A DNA stretch of 64,000 nucleotides from Nymphaea colorata. Taxonomy: Eukaryota > Streptophyta > Magnoliopsida > Nymphaeales > Nymphaeaceae. A program made the position numbers and the translations under genes. Each line of letters opens with the position of its first letter. The first letter of the stretch is position 1. The notes under the pieces were generated by a model. It was given only the letters and a program-made list of their open reading frames with translations, had not been told where the DNA came from and did not search any database. The stretch is taken from the NCBI RefSeq assembly GCF_008831285.2, contig NC_045143.1, positions 8,443,503 to 8,507,502 of the forward strand, written 5' to 3'. This document shows, piece after piece, positions 21,651-32,572 of the stretch.

Positions 21651-24202
21651 GATTATTAGCATTCTGCTCTTAAAAGATCAACCCAAAATAAAGCATGTTT
21701 ATATTGAATAAGCATTGATGCAGACAGCTGCAAGTTTAGATTGAATTAGAATATGCCTAAATGTGTGATTACAGGTACCATGATTTCGTTTCGACCAATA
21801 TAAATGAGGATCTGTTAAACCAATTTTATCTGATCAGGTAACATTTCTTCCAAAATTCCCCAATCTTAAAATGAAGAAGACGGTTTTACAGAAAAAAAAA
21901 TAAGGAGAAAAGAGAAAGTAAGTAGAGAGAGTGAGAGAAGAAATTATAATATTAAAGAATTTTATAAACATAATTGATGCACACGTGGACCCTCAAATTT
22001 CTGTTGCACAGCAGTTCAGTATTACCTTCACTATACAGTAACCATAAAAAATGAGACAGTAACTATGTGACAGTCCAGCAACGGCCATTCCTCGCCCATA
22101 ACCCATTGAGTTTTCATGGCTGTCGGGGATCAGCTGTCAAGTCGAGTACCAGGTCAACATGGTAGCAGGAACCTACTGCCATACATATATTTCTCCTGTC
22201 AGAGAGTGAAGTCGGCCCACAAATTCAAAGTCATAAAAAGGTCCAGAAGAGTAATGTTATAAATAAAGGAATGAAATCTGACGCCTGCAAGATCAAGAAG
22301 GAGAACGGCTCCCGGGACCTTTTCTCTACCGGTATAATATGGGGCCGCCAGCTTTCTGGTCCATGACATATGCCCATATGCATGGGCTTCGCAGAGGGAA
22401 GGTTGACTGACAGAGTACATGGGCAGCTTCTTCTTCCATAAATGGACGGCACCATTGTGGTCTGTCAAACATAACGTCTAGAAAACTGTCAGCCAGTATG
22501 TTCCTCGAGTGAAATGCAATAGAAATTAAAAACTCCGGTGCATAAACATACATAAAATATACATTGCAGCGCCTTTCACATTTTCTAGAGCTCACTGATT
22601 TTTCCAGAAATTTCAAGCTAAGAGCCAGCTTCTAGGTAATTTCAGTTTTTGCTCTATTGCAGAATTTTACCTCAGAGTGCTACCCGTATTGTTATACGTT
22701 TTGAGTGACTGTGGTGAATATATGTTATCTGTTCACTGCTTCAAATCTACCTAATACAATAGGGACATTCTATCCCTGCTTATATTAGTAGAAGAATGTC
22801 TATGTCTATTAAACGCTGCTTAAGAATCACCGTGGGTAAAGGGGAGAAAAGAGCTGCAGAAGAAGCAAATTCCAAGCTGTGGGCAGCCTTATCACGATCT
22901 AATACGCACTTCCCATTAAGAGCCGTTTTCATTTTGATTTAAGTTGAATCTTGACCTAGTTTTTAAAAATGTTGTCCAGTTCAAAAACCAATTTCGACGA
23001 CAAATTAGATAACGGGACTTCACTCTCTTCATCCTGCAAATTGTCCCTAATTAACTCTACAAGACTCTTGGATCAAAAACCCACCGGAGTCGTCGGCAAT
23101 TCATATGGGGACGGCTTCATAGTTGAGGGGAAAGTGATATTGTTCACCTATACCGGTGAGTATAATCCCCGGTAAAGTTTCCCGGTAAAGTAAATCACCT
23201 TCCCGAGATCACCCGTGTACAGTGTATATGGGCATTTGAACTATACCGATTGTGCTCTTGACAACTATAGGCTGTTTTCCCAAAAACCAAGGACTGTCTT
23301 ATATGAGCCGCTAACAAAAATTGATTCCACATCCAACCATAAGAAAACAGCTCAAAATGCAAGAAAGGCATGCATTGGAATTTCGATAGAATATCAGTAA
23401 CTCACAGATCAACTACGTACAAAAGGAAAATTGGAGCGTACATTAACATATGATCTTTACACTAAACCATAAAAGCAACACGAAGATAGACGGATGGTCT
23501 ACCTCTAGCTAAACTTGGCGAAAAAATGCTACGGTTGTCATGGCAATACCAGTTTAGGTGAGATTAATGCTCAGCATGAGAACTGTGTGGATTCAGGGTT
23601 TGAACCTGTGTAAAAGTTTGAGCTTGAGCATAATTTTTCTCACAATAAGGCAAGTCAAATTCATCACTTATGCAAGTGCCTAACGAAAGATCCTACCAAG
23701 AATCCGTTTATCCTTGCTTACTTAGCCTATTGTTACACATGATATGTCAACCAGAAACTTCTTTCGATCCAGTAGCTGAATACACCACATGCTACAGTCA
23801 ATGCACGTGAACACAAAGAATCCAGTAGCTGAATACACCTCATGCTAAAGAAGAATAGTGTGGAGAGATCAATAACTAAAGCTAACACACATACAAGGTC
23901 TGCTATATGGAAGACTAAGGTTCACCAATTGACTGCATTGTCACCGGCTTGTTTTGGACTTCATGAAAGCCATTAGCATGTGATTTTGGAACACATGAAA
24001 GCAAAACAAATATACCCTTGGTTGGTAAATCAAGGGAACCTTTTCTAGTTCAGCAACTTCTCATTGTATTATCTAATAGAGTATCTAATCAATGTTTTCG
24101 TATCAGTTCTTACACAAATAAAAACATAAAACTACTCGCGAAAGTAGTCATATATGATTTAGAGGCGAAGGAAAAAATCGAGCACTTCCATATGTATATA
24201 TA
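21651..24202. other. Intergenic, no gene recognised
   Basis: Short minus ORFs around 22199-22616 overlap each other in different frames and show no known motif. A direct duplication lies at 23767-23850 (period 53, sharing ATCCAGTAGCTGAATACAC). Otherwise AT-rich sequence. Confidence 0.4.
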
Positions 24203-24540
24203 TTAAGGGGTAGGCAGGCGGTCGTACGTGGTGGTCGCCATAAGGAGGGAGGAAATCGACGCCAGATGGGAGGACAGTACTCGGAGGGTGGGGAATGGGG
24301 GTTTGGTAGAGCAGCGATCGGCGGTTGACGGTGGTGGCCTGCAGTCGTCAGTGGTCACGGGCAGTCGGAGCACGAACGGCGTCGCCTGAATCATCCATCG
24401 GGTGGGAGAAAATCGACGCCGGACGGTGTTGAAGATCCTTGTGAATGTAGTGGTGGGAGAGAGAGCGCAAGGCGTTGCGGGTTCGCCTCATCTGCGAGAC
24501 GAGGTCTGTCCGATCGATCGGACCGTCCTCATCTAGCGTC
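24203..24540. other. GC-rich patch of unknown origin
   Basis: This 340-bp GC-rich block contrasts with its AT-rich flanks. It holds an internal near-repeat: AAATCGACGCC occurs at about 24252 and 24410, followed in both by a G/A-rich stretch. Open frames are short and unrecognised. It could be a transposon fragment or a remnant exon. Confidence 0.25.
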
Positions 24541-27216
24541 CTTGAATGTAACTCACTAACTTGTAGGTTTGTAGGTTGGAGTTAACTTTGTTATTTTAGA
24601 ATCACTCAGTCGTCAAATTCATAAATACTAATAGTTAAAAAAAATAAAAGAAAAAGGTGATGGGTATTTCATTTCTAGCATTTGTTAATTGATTTTTAGG
24701 TAACTAAAATCATTATACATTAATATTATATATATATATACTTTAAAAAAAATAATGCATGAAGGATAATCAAAGCTAGTTTATGAATGGTTTTTAGTTC
24801 CATTCTCATAAACCTTCCGTTCATCTGTCTTAGGTGATGGGGCGTGGTATTCATGCTAAAAGGGAACACCATTTTCTGAAAGTATGATGGATTATAAACC
24901 TTCAATTAGACAAGTTATATATGTTATACCCTTGTGTTATAGATTTGAAATGACCAGAATGTCCCTGGTAGTTAAATGTAAAACCTTTCCTCGTGTAACC
25001 GTAAAAATGAAATATGTAATAATTTTTTTCCCTTCAAAATGATCAAAATACCCTTTCTATTAAAACGTGGGAATTGACATAACATGAAAAGTACCTTCCA
25101 ATCAATCACTCACTCACCTGCTGTTGCTGTTCAGCTTTTCTTCGGCCAAACCACATGCAGGTTCTTCGGTTTTTTCTCTTTAAAAAAGCAAAAATGTTCG
25201 TCTAGCCCCGTTAAAAAGCTTCTACAGTGTATGTATGTGTTTCTTATGCAAGTTCCAAGAATCTTACTATCACTCGTACGAAACTATTTTAAACATAAAA
25301 AGAGGACCTTCGTTGGAAACATAGAAAAGTACAAGTCCTTATATAAAATTAGGGAAAAAAGTGAAGGGAAGAAAGAAATAAAACTAAGGTGCAGCTTTTC
25401 GTGACGTTCCTTATTCACTGACACCCTGAAGTCTGAGCCCGAACCTGCAAGAGCACTGATGCCCTGAACACTCCCTTCCTCCAACGTCTACTGTTTCAGA
25501 ATTCCCCCGCCTTTTACTTTTTCCCTTTTCTGAATTTTCCACCAAGACCCCGTCTCGTTTCCAAAATTTCGATTTTTGACCTTGACTTTCTATATTGCCA
25601 AAGGCAAGCTTCAAGATGGAATGCCACTGTCCTGATTTTGTATAGCTTTTTTCCTTCTTTCAATGTCGATGTCTGAGTTTCTCTGTCTAAGAAAGTTATT
25701 TGTTATGATTTCATGATTTTCTAATGACACAACAAATTATACCGCATGTTGCCAAGTTAACATAACACTCAAATCACCTTGTCCGTTTTTTGAATTAACA
25801 AGATATAAGCAAAAAATAAAAAAAAATATGTGAGGGCTGTGGGGGATATTATGCGAAAGAGCGTTAAGATACACCCTTTTGCAATTAAGATTTGATGTGA
25901 AACGATAGGGCGGCGCTTTTGAAAGAGAGCCAGTGGGAACGTCCTCCACTTGTAGTGTCACGAACTAACACGAAAGTGACGATTTCTTTGATATCTCCGT
26001 CACCTGGCTGAAAAGTCGCCGCCTTTCTACCATCGAATTCATCGGGAAGTTGTCTCTTTTTCACGTTTGTCTTTAAAATCCCGCTGCCTGAATCCCCACT
26101 GGAGGCTTCAGATTCCCCGGCGGAAAAAAATATTGTAATCATAAGAGAATATAACAGGAGTAAAACATGATATACAACTGTCAGTTTACGTTTAGAGACT
26201 TTAATAGGAGCCACAAGTGAAGTAAATTATTGTTCATAATCATATATATAAACTCAATATATTTAACTTTTAATCATTATTTGATTATGGGTACTTTGCC
26301 AGAAAAAAGCATCCAAAGACCTGGATTACATTAGCTCCTTTCAAATCTGGTTCCCAAGCATATGCGATTCTAAAAGACAGTTGTTCGACGCATGTAACTG
26401 CACATGCGACTCCATTATCTCCTCTAACAAGCTAGACAGAAAAGAGTATTAAACAAGCTAAAAACGAAAGGGGTGCAAAATAGAAGAAAAGGAAACCCCA
26501 CAAAGAATTTCTTGTTTGTGGAGTCTTCAACTATAAAACTTACTTTGAGTCAAATTTAAAATAGATCGTGAAGATTTTACATCTCTTTCTCAAGGTCTGG
26601 GATTAGGATCCTTCCATTATTAGGAAAAATTACATGCACCGATGATCAATTAAAAAGAAGAGAGATGGTTCTACAAGTTAAATTGCCAGGACAGGTAGAA
26701 GTTAGTACTACCTTTTATATATAAAATTATAACCGTTCAAACGATTATTTCTATATCTCTCTTGCTATTAAATGTTGATGCATGAATAAGCATTCATTAA
26801 AAAAAACCGCAAAAAATAAGTGAAAACTGAGGCAGAATATTAATGAGCATTAAGCTGGGATGCAGAAACACAGCAGCTTGGCACCATTAAGGCCTTGTCA
26901 ACAGTTAGAAATAGGTTCAGAGTTTATGGCCACAAAGACCCCATTGAGATGAAGAGTTCTGGAAATTGACAAATATTAGAACAATAAGGAGCTTGTGTAC
27001 GCAGAACACGTGCAGCACACAAATATGGCATCCTTCTCTAAAACACATGATAAGAAGATTTAACTGATCACTAGCTCAACTAAAAGGCAGCAACAGAGTA
27101 AAAACAGCAGGAGGAAACGACTCCAGATATTACATACAGATAGGTATACATCTACAAAGATTATTACTACTTGAATTCAATTCTCCCATACATAGAATTC
27201 AGGCAACGAATCAAAG
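24541..27216. other. Intergenic; one weak ORF
   Basis: Mostly AT-rich. The only stretch with a coding look is minus 25885-26142: 85 codons from the ATG at 26142, hydrophobic start then acidic/Ser-rich, unrecognised. The frame is open upstream only from GTG, so a short hydrophobic leader extends it without an ATG. No other feature is visible. Confidence 0.3.
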
Positions 27217-27437
27217 TTAGAGGGCGACATTGTCGCCTATATTATTCGCACGGGAGACATGAAGCCACTGGGGAGAAGAATGCAGCGGCAAGAAGGTCTG
27301 AACACAAGACAACACCTCAGCATCAGCGCCTGAATCCACTGCATCCTCTTCTTCTGACCTCCTCTTCATGCAGAATTCAGAAACTGAAGGTGTTGATCTC
27401 AGCCAAGGGATCGCATTCTCCGCCGCCAACACTTTCA
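27217..27437 (-). CDS. SPL8: Candidate SPL8 exon 3
   Basis: A good pyrimidine-rich acceptor (CTGCTGGCAG) ends at 27438. The A left over from exon 2 plus TG makes Met, and the frame then stays open for 72 more codons to a stop. The exon includes a P-x-VS-x2-C-x2-RR pattern that vaguely recalls the conserved C-terminus of other SPL8 proteins (from memory), then an acidic stretch. Intron 2 would be 2819 bp, so transcript evidence would be needed to be sure. Confidence 0.55.
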
Positions 27438-30400
27438 CTGCCAGCAGATGAACAAAGAAATTGATCGACAGCAAACAGTAAGTACCAAACGGTGAAGGTC
27501 AATCTCAAATGTCAATTAAACCATGTTCTTCTGAAGTTACCGTCAGAATCAAATATAAAACCGAAGAACCACCCTATTTAAAGCATACGGGCTACATTAA
27601 AACGCTTTTTATTGCAGCGAATGAACAGACAAACTATCTGTAACGGCGTTTCAGGTTCCAACAACTGGAGTTCAAGACGGTTGACAGCATCCTACCCCGC
27701 CATTAAAAAACATAGCATCGAAAGATTTTCATGGCTCAATGTCCAAAGACGACTTTTCTGAATCAAGCAATGAGAATACAACTTTGAAAACTCGCAAAAT
27801 GACAGTCCAGAAAAAGAAAACAATGAGCATACGTATCAGGGAGAGAGAGAGAGAGAGAAAGAAAACGAGTTCATAAACACATACCAATTATGAGGCCCAT
27901 TGTATTGGAAAGCCACCAAAGACGAGTATAGAAAGTATAGTTGAATAATTTTAAATCTTTTGACTTTTGAGCCTCTAAGGGAAGAACAGTGGGAGCAAGC
28001 GTCGTTCAACAAAAGTCAAATATCACCAAGCCTTCTGTTTATGCATTTGTTTACTCTCAGAGATGGTTTCAGTTCCCTCTTGTTGGACATCCACTCAAAA
28101 GCTTTAGCCGTTGTTGCAACTCTCTCTCTCTCTCTCTCTCTCTTCCCCTCATAACATCAAGAAGCAAGCAGCTGAAGATCCAACTGGATAAACGTGCAAG
28201 ATATGGTTTAGCTAACCATTTGCAGAGCAAACACCAAGCATTCATCTTCCTATGACTCGTATGCTGCAGAGAAATCATCTAAATCCAAAGTTTTAGTGGT
28301 ACCCTGTGAGCCATTATCCTCATGAATGAACACGTATAGCTAATTATAAGTATGTGCCCCATACTTGTACTGACTAGCTTAGAAACGAGGGTACCAACAC
28401 CAAAAACGAACTAGCTTGCCTTATATTTTGTCGAATAAAAACAGGATATCATTCATTGCGGTTGCCAAATCAGAATTCACAAATGTAATGGGTTTAGAAG
28501 ATGCCAACGTAATCCAGATGTCATAAAATAATTTAATTTGCTTTATATGTAGGATGACATTTATTTTGAAAAGTCCAATTCTTTGGTCATCAAGAAAGTT
28601 GAACAAAAGGAAAGGTTAATTGACAAAAGAGGGATAACTTACTGGGTATGATCCATCTTAGAAAACATACATATTTTACTAAATATGCTGATAGCTTTAC
28701 CAGCAGATAATTTGCCATGGGCGACATTCATTTCTTTCTGATAGAAAGCATAAAGTTAACATTTCTAAGGAAAATGGATACATTGTAATAAAAATTGGAA
28801 ACTGAAATATAAATCCCTCTCCCTCTCTCACACACAAAAATCACGCACACACATGTAACCATAAGCAAGCATGTTCTTCAGAATAAATAAAATTAACTCA
28901 GTTCATAATTCAACTCAATATGCGCCCTAGCAAACCCATGTAACTTTAAGCAAGCATACTCTAGGTGCATATTAGTGATGTATAAGCATCAGAAATAAGG
29001 TACTTTGATATTGATAAGATTGTTACTAGAAAAAATAGCTTAGAATAATACATGGGCAAGTGTTTCCACGATATGAAACTTTTCAAGCCTGTGTACATGC
29101 AAGTAATTTACAACAAAGGTCATTAGTCGTCGAACAAATGCTACTGATATTTAGTTCACAAACTATAGGGACCTAAAGAATAATATTAAAACATGTGTGC
29201 TCGCACATACACAGAGATAGAAGGCGAATTCTGTGGTTTAGCCAGTAATGCTGGAAGGAATTAGCGTGGTTTATTTACTGTCCCTTTTTCGTCTCACGTA
29301 CAAATTAAGACTCAAAATTTTGAAGATAACAAGTATTCCACGAGTACGTCTTTACAATGATCATATGGTTTAGAAACTGCCAAGAGTATCATTAGCAGTC
29401 TTTTTTGACACATGAACATGGTAACAGTTATTAGATTAGCAACGAGAGAGAGGGTGCGGAAGAGACAGATCACGGATGCGAATTAACTCATAGAATCAAG
29501 CTTCAGTAATGGGTTTCGAAAGCAAAATCCCATTGAATTGCAGTTAGTATTTATCAACCTGTAAGACTATAACGCAGAAAAATCAGCGCCCTTTCCTTTG
29601 TTATTTTTCTTTCTAACGTGACCAAGGGAAGCAACTCGACGATTGCAGAACGAAGGCACCTAAACTTATGGTAAGGGATACGATGCGAGTTCCGCACATA
29701 AAAAAAAACAGACAAAATCTTCTTTACAAGATCTACCGTGCCATCAATCATCATCCAAATCGAAGAAGATATACAAAGATAAGGCCAACTAATGCATTGA
29801 ATGTGTAGAGTAGATGCACAAAAAACAGATCCAAATACGGATAACACAAGCACTAAAGTAAAGCCGACGTTATCAAGAACAAAACCCAAGGAGTGAACAA
29901 AAGTAAATCGATACTGAATATATAGGGACACAAAGATCAGATCAATCGATTCCGACAGATAAGAATAAAACAAGTATGAAAGCATAAAGCAGTTGTTTCA
30001 AAAGCAAAGTGCAAATAAATACAGAAATTAAAGTATATCTACCAAAGAATTTCGTGATCATGATTCAGCGACCATTTTTCCACTACCCCATGGACGCAGA
30101 CGAGATTGCATTATCAACTTTTGTTGTCTTTAATCCCTATGTTCTTGCACGTTACACCACACAAATTGTGTCCGACGAGTTATTATTTTTACCGCATTGT
30201 TTAAGGAAGGAAAAAATGGATAGCAATGCGAGAGAGAGAGAGAGAGAGAGAAGTACTTGGCCGATGGTTTTGTCCACTGCTATCACTTTGATGAGGAGCT
30301 TCTTCCATGGCGGAAAAGTTGGTAGAGAGAGAATCAGGTTGCGGGGATGTGGTGCTGGTGGTAGTGGAGGAGGAGGTAGCAGGTTGGCTTTTTCTTCTCC

Positions 30401-32490
30401 TTCTGTTATGGTCGGCGAGTCTCTTTCTGCAACTTCTTTTTCCCTCATCAAACTCAGATAAGGCATGAAACCTTCAATAATGCAGCCGAAATCAGTACCA
30501 ATAACAGCTGAGGAGAGTTGAGACGAGTAAATCTTCGTGGAAAATGAAGTTTGAAATAAAAAAAAATGAAAGCCAGAAGGGTAAACACAGAAGGAAAAAC
30601 GCTCAAGCAAAAACTCACTCGGTCAAAGTGGAGAAAAAGGGGGAAGAATGGTATAGAGATGTTCTCCATTAATTTAGCAGAAAAGAAAACTTGTCCGGGA
30701 AGAAAGCTGAAATAAGACCGAAAAGAAAAGAGAAAATATCCATCAGCTAGAAACCAATGGTTAACCACTTCAGCGCGTGAGGTATTTGAATCCGAGAAAT
30801 AGAGCACGAAAAGGAAAGTACCAATGAGAAGCTTGATGACCACGGAGGACACAAGAAATATATATATATATATAGATATATATATATATATAAAAAGAGA
30901 GAGAGATGAGACAGTGAAAAATCAAACACTAACTGTTTCAAGGCATACCAAATGTACTCCTCAGATCCCTTGATATAAACCGAATGGTCAAGATAAAAGA
31001 GAGGGAAGGACAGAGAGAGGGGGAGGAAGATATGTTGGTGCTTAGTGTAGTCTCTCTTTCTTTTTTCTACAGAAAGAAAACTTAATTTTGGGTTGGATCT
31101 GGCCGCATCAAGTAGTCTTTTCGCCAATCCTTGACATGTTGATTTCCAAGTTTTACGGCGTATTTTTGTGTTCAATGGCTTTTGCCACCCGCAGATTGCA
31201 CCTGTGGCTTCCAATAAATCGAGGAGAGAGAAAGAAAAGAGAGAGAGAAACTGATAAGAACCAGAAGAGCTACAATTGCAGCAGCTCTGAGAATAGAGTA
31301 CACTGGCAAAGTGAAGCTGATCCATTATTATAGAAGTAACAATGCGGACCAGAAAGAGAGTACAGAGAAAAGAAGACCCCTCTTAACATCATACCACTAG
31401 AGATGCACTTGAAAAGAAGACCGGCTTGACCCATCATACCAGGAAGGGTAGAGAGAGACGGAGAGAAAGAGTACAATGGGAAAGGAGACATTCATGGTGG
31501 CAGTAAAGATAAGGTTACACCAGCTCCAGTAAGAGAAAGAGAGAGGCGCGAGGGTGTACTGAGTGATCATATATAGGGCATAGAATAGAGTGATATACTG
31601 AAAAAGAAGCGACTGATTATTGCAGCAGTGGGCATGAAAATCGCACAGCAGCAAAGATATCTATAGAGAGAGAGAGAGAGAGAGAGAGAGCACTGGAAAG
31701 GTAAAACCGATAGACCCAAAGGGAGACTACTCACCGGAAAAGAAGAGATTTATCAGAGAAAGCGAAAGAGCATTAGCAGATCTTGGTAAAAGAAACACGG
31801 TTATAGAGCCGACAGAATAAAGGAGAGTCAACAGAGAGGAGGAGAAGAGAAAATTATAAGCAAAGCAAGACTGATGGGAGCGAGGGAGGAGAGAGGAGAA
31901 GAAGAGCGAGCAGAAATATCAAGGCCAGCCGGCCCAGACCTACTGCATTGTTGGCAGAAGCGCTGTGTGATGCCGCCGGCTACCACCACGGTGGCCGCCT
32001 TCGAGTGCAGCTCGCACACCTTGTGCCTTCTGTGGTAATGCTTCGCCGCCCTCAGGTCAGCCCTACACCCTTCCGCCTGGCACCTCGGCACGCTCGCCGC
32101 TGCGCTCACTCCACCACCACCAAGACCGCCTACCGCCACCACCGGCCCCCGCACTCCCCACCTGTCCTCCGCCGAAAAGTACGTCCTACCCCCTAAATCC
32201 AGCCCTATCCTCGCCGGAAAGCCGCCCAACGCAACCTCCTCCGCTGTCCCCCACCCTCCGCCCACCGCCAGGTGACCGTGCTCTTGCTGCTGCTGTTGGT
32301 GGTGGTAGTGGTTGTCAATGCCGCCCGAGAGTTCCACCATGTGCTGGCCGTACGGCGAGAAGACTGACATCTCATGCTCCTGGTGGTCGGGGAGCTGGAG
32401 ACCAGGGTGGGGAATCCATTGGTAGGGTACTGATTCCGGCGGGTTTCCGTCGACACCGCCGGAGCTCGGCCATGCCCAGTGGTTGATCAT
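27217..32490 (-). CDS. SPL8: SBP-box transcription factor, SPL8/LIGULELESS1 type
   Basis: Three exons on the minus strand: 32490-31940, 30471-30257 and 27437-27217, in total 987 bp and 328 aa. Known SPL8 proteins are of similar length (about 333 aa in Arabidopsis, from memory). SBP proteins bind GTAC-core DNA in the nucleus, and SPL8 acts in fertility, gibberellin response and ligule development. The SBP domain spans about residues 135-212. All eight zinc ligands are present: C137, C142, C159, H162 and C179, C182, H186, C198. The basic tail [12 protein letters not shown] is the SPL8-type nuclear signal; most other SPLs have [27 protein letters not shown] motif before the SBP domain (about 94-107) is also characteristic of SPL8. 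Intron 1 splits the Arg184 codon after AG, the classic SBP position. I saw no miR156-like site in the exons, as expected for SPL8. Exons 1 and 2 are firm. Exon 3 rests on splice-phase agreement and total length. Confidence 0.85.
30230..30251 (-). repeat. (CT)n microsatellite at start of SPL8 intron 2
   Basis: On the transcript strand intron 2 begins GTACTT and runs directly into about 20 bp of CT repeat. Length changes here would occur within six bases of the splice donor. Confidence 0.85.
30257..30471 (-). CDS. SPL8: SPL8 exon 2
   Basis: Acceptor TTGAAG is followed at 30471 by G TTT CAT, which completes Arg184 and gives [26 protein letters not shown] and a Ser/Thr-rich stretch. The donor is A with GTACTT (30256-30251), phase 1. 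Without the splice the frame would run into a CT microsatellite encoding Leu/Ser repeats. Confidence 0.88.
30860..30906. repeat. (TA)n / (GA)n microsatellite in SPL8 intron 1
   Basis: Two TA runs are interrupted by TAGA and followed by GAGAGA. It lies inside intron 1 and is non-coding. Confidence 0.85.
31665..31690. repeat. (GA)n microsatellite in SPL8 intron 1
   Basis: Thirteen GA units inside intron 1, amid generally purine-rich plus-strand sequence. Confidence 0.9.
31940..32490 (-). CDS. SPL8: SPL8 exon 1
   Basis: It starts at the first in-frame ATG ([10 protein letters not shown]). An in-frame TGA lies 57 bp upstream with no ATG between, which fixes the start. It encodes 183 codons plus AG of Arg184. 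The N-terminal half is Gly/His/Gln-rich, with a short Gln run at about 65-69. It ends AGTAG with donor GTCTGG (31939-31934), phase 2. The exon is strongly GC-rich compared with the introns. Confidence 0.92.
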
Positions 32491-32572
32491 GACATCGTTC
32501 TTTGGGGCACTGCTGGCGGTAGGGGTGCCTTCTTGAAGGCTGGCTCATGGTTGGGAGGCAGGGGACACTCAT
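32372..32572 (-). other. Overlapping upstream ORF of SPL8
   Basis: A 66-codon ORF begins at ATG 32572, 82 bases before the SPL8 ATG, in another frame and ends inside exon 1. Both ATGs have G at -3. If the transcript starts upstream of 32572, ribosomes would meet this ATG first, which usually lowers translation of the main ORF. Its peptide is not recognised. The transcript start is unknown. Confidence 0.4.

Noticed and set aside
27171-27464. Plus-strand ORF of 97 codons
   Set aside because: It is antisense to the candidate SPL8 exon 3. The minus strand has matching splice phase, whereas this ORF has no recognised motif.
30009-30461. Plus-strand ORF of 150 codons
   Set aside because: It is antisense to SPL8 exon 2 and includes the GA microsatellite, with no family motif.
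30747-31325. 192-codon minus ORF
   Set aside because: It lies inside SPL8 intron 1 and runs through TA and GA microsatellites. Its peptide is low-complexity.
31940-31944. SPL8 exon 1 donor placed two codon bases earlier (A then GTAGGT)
   Set aside because: Using the later donor AG then GTCTGG makes exon 2's G TTT CAT complete Arg-Phe-His in frame, the known SBP junction. The earlier donor would break the frame.
31948-32196. Plus-strand ORF of 82 codons
   Set aside because: It is antisense to SPL8 exon 1, a by-product of its GC-rich coding sequence.
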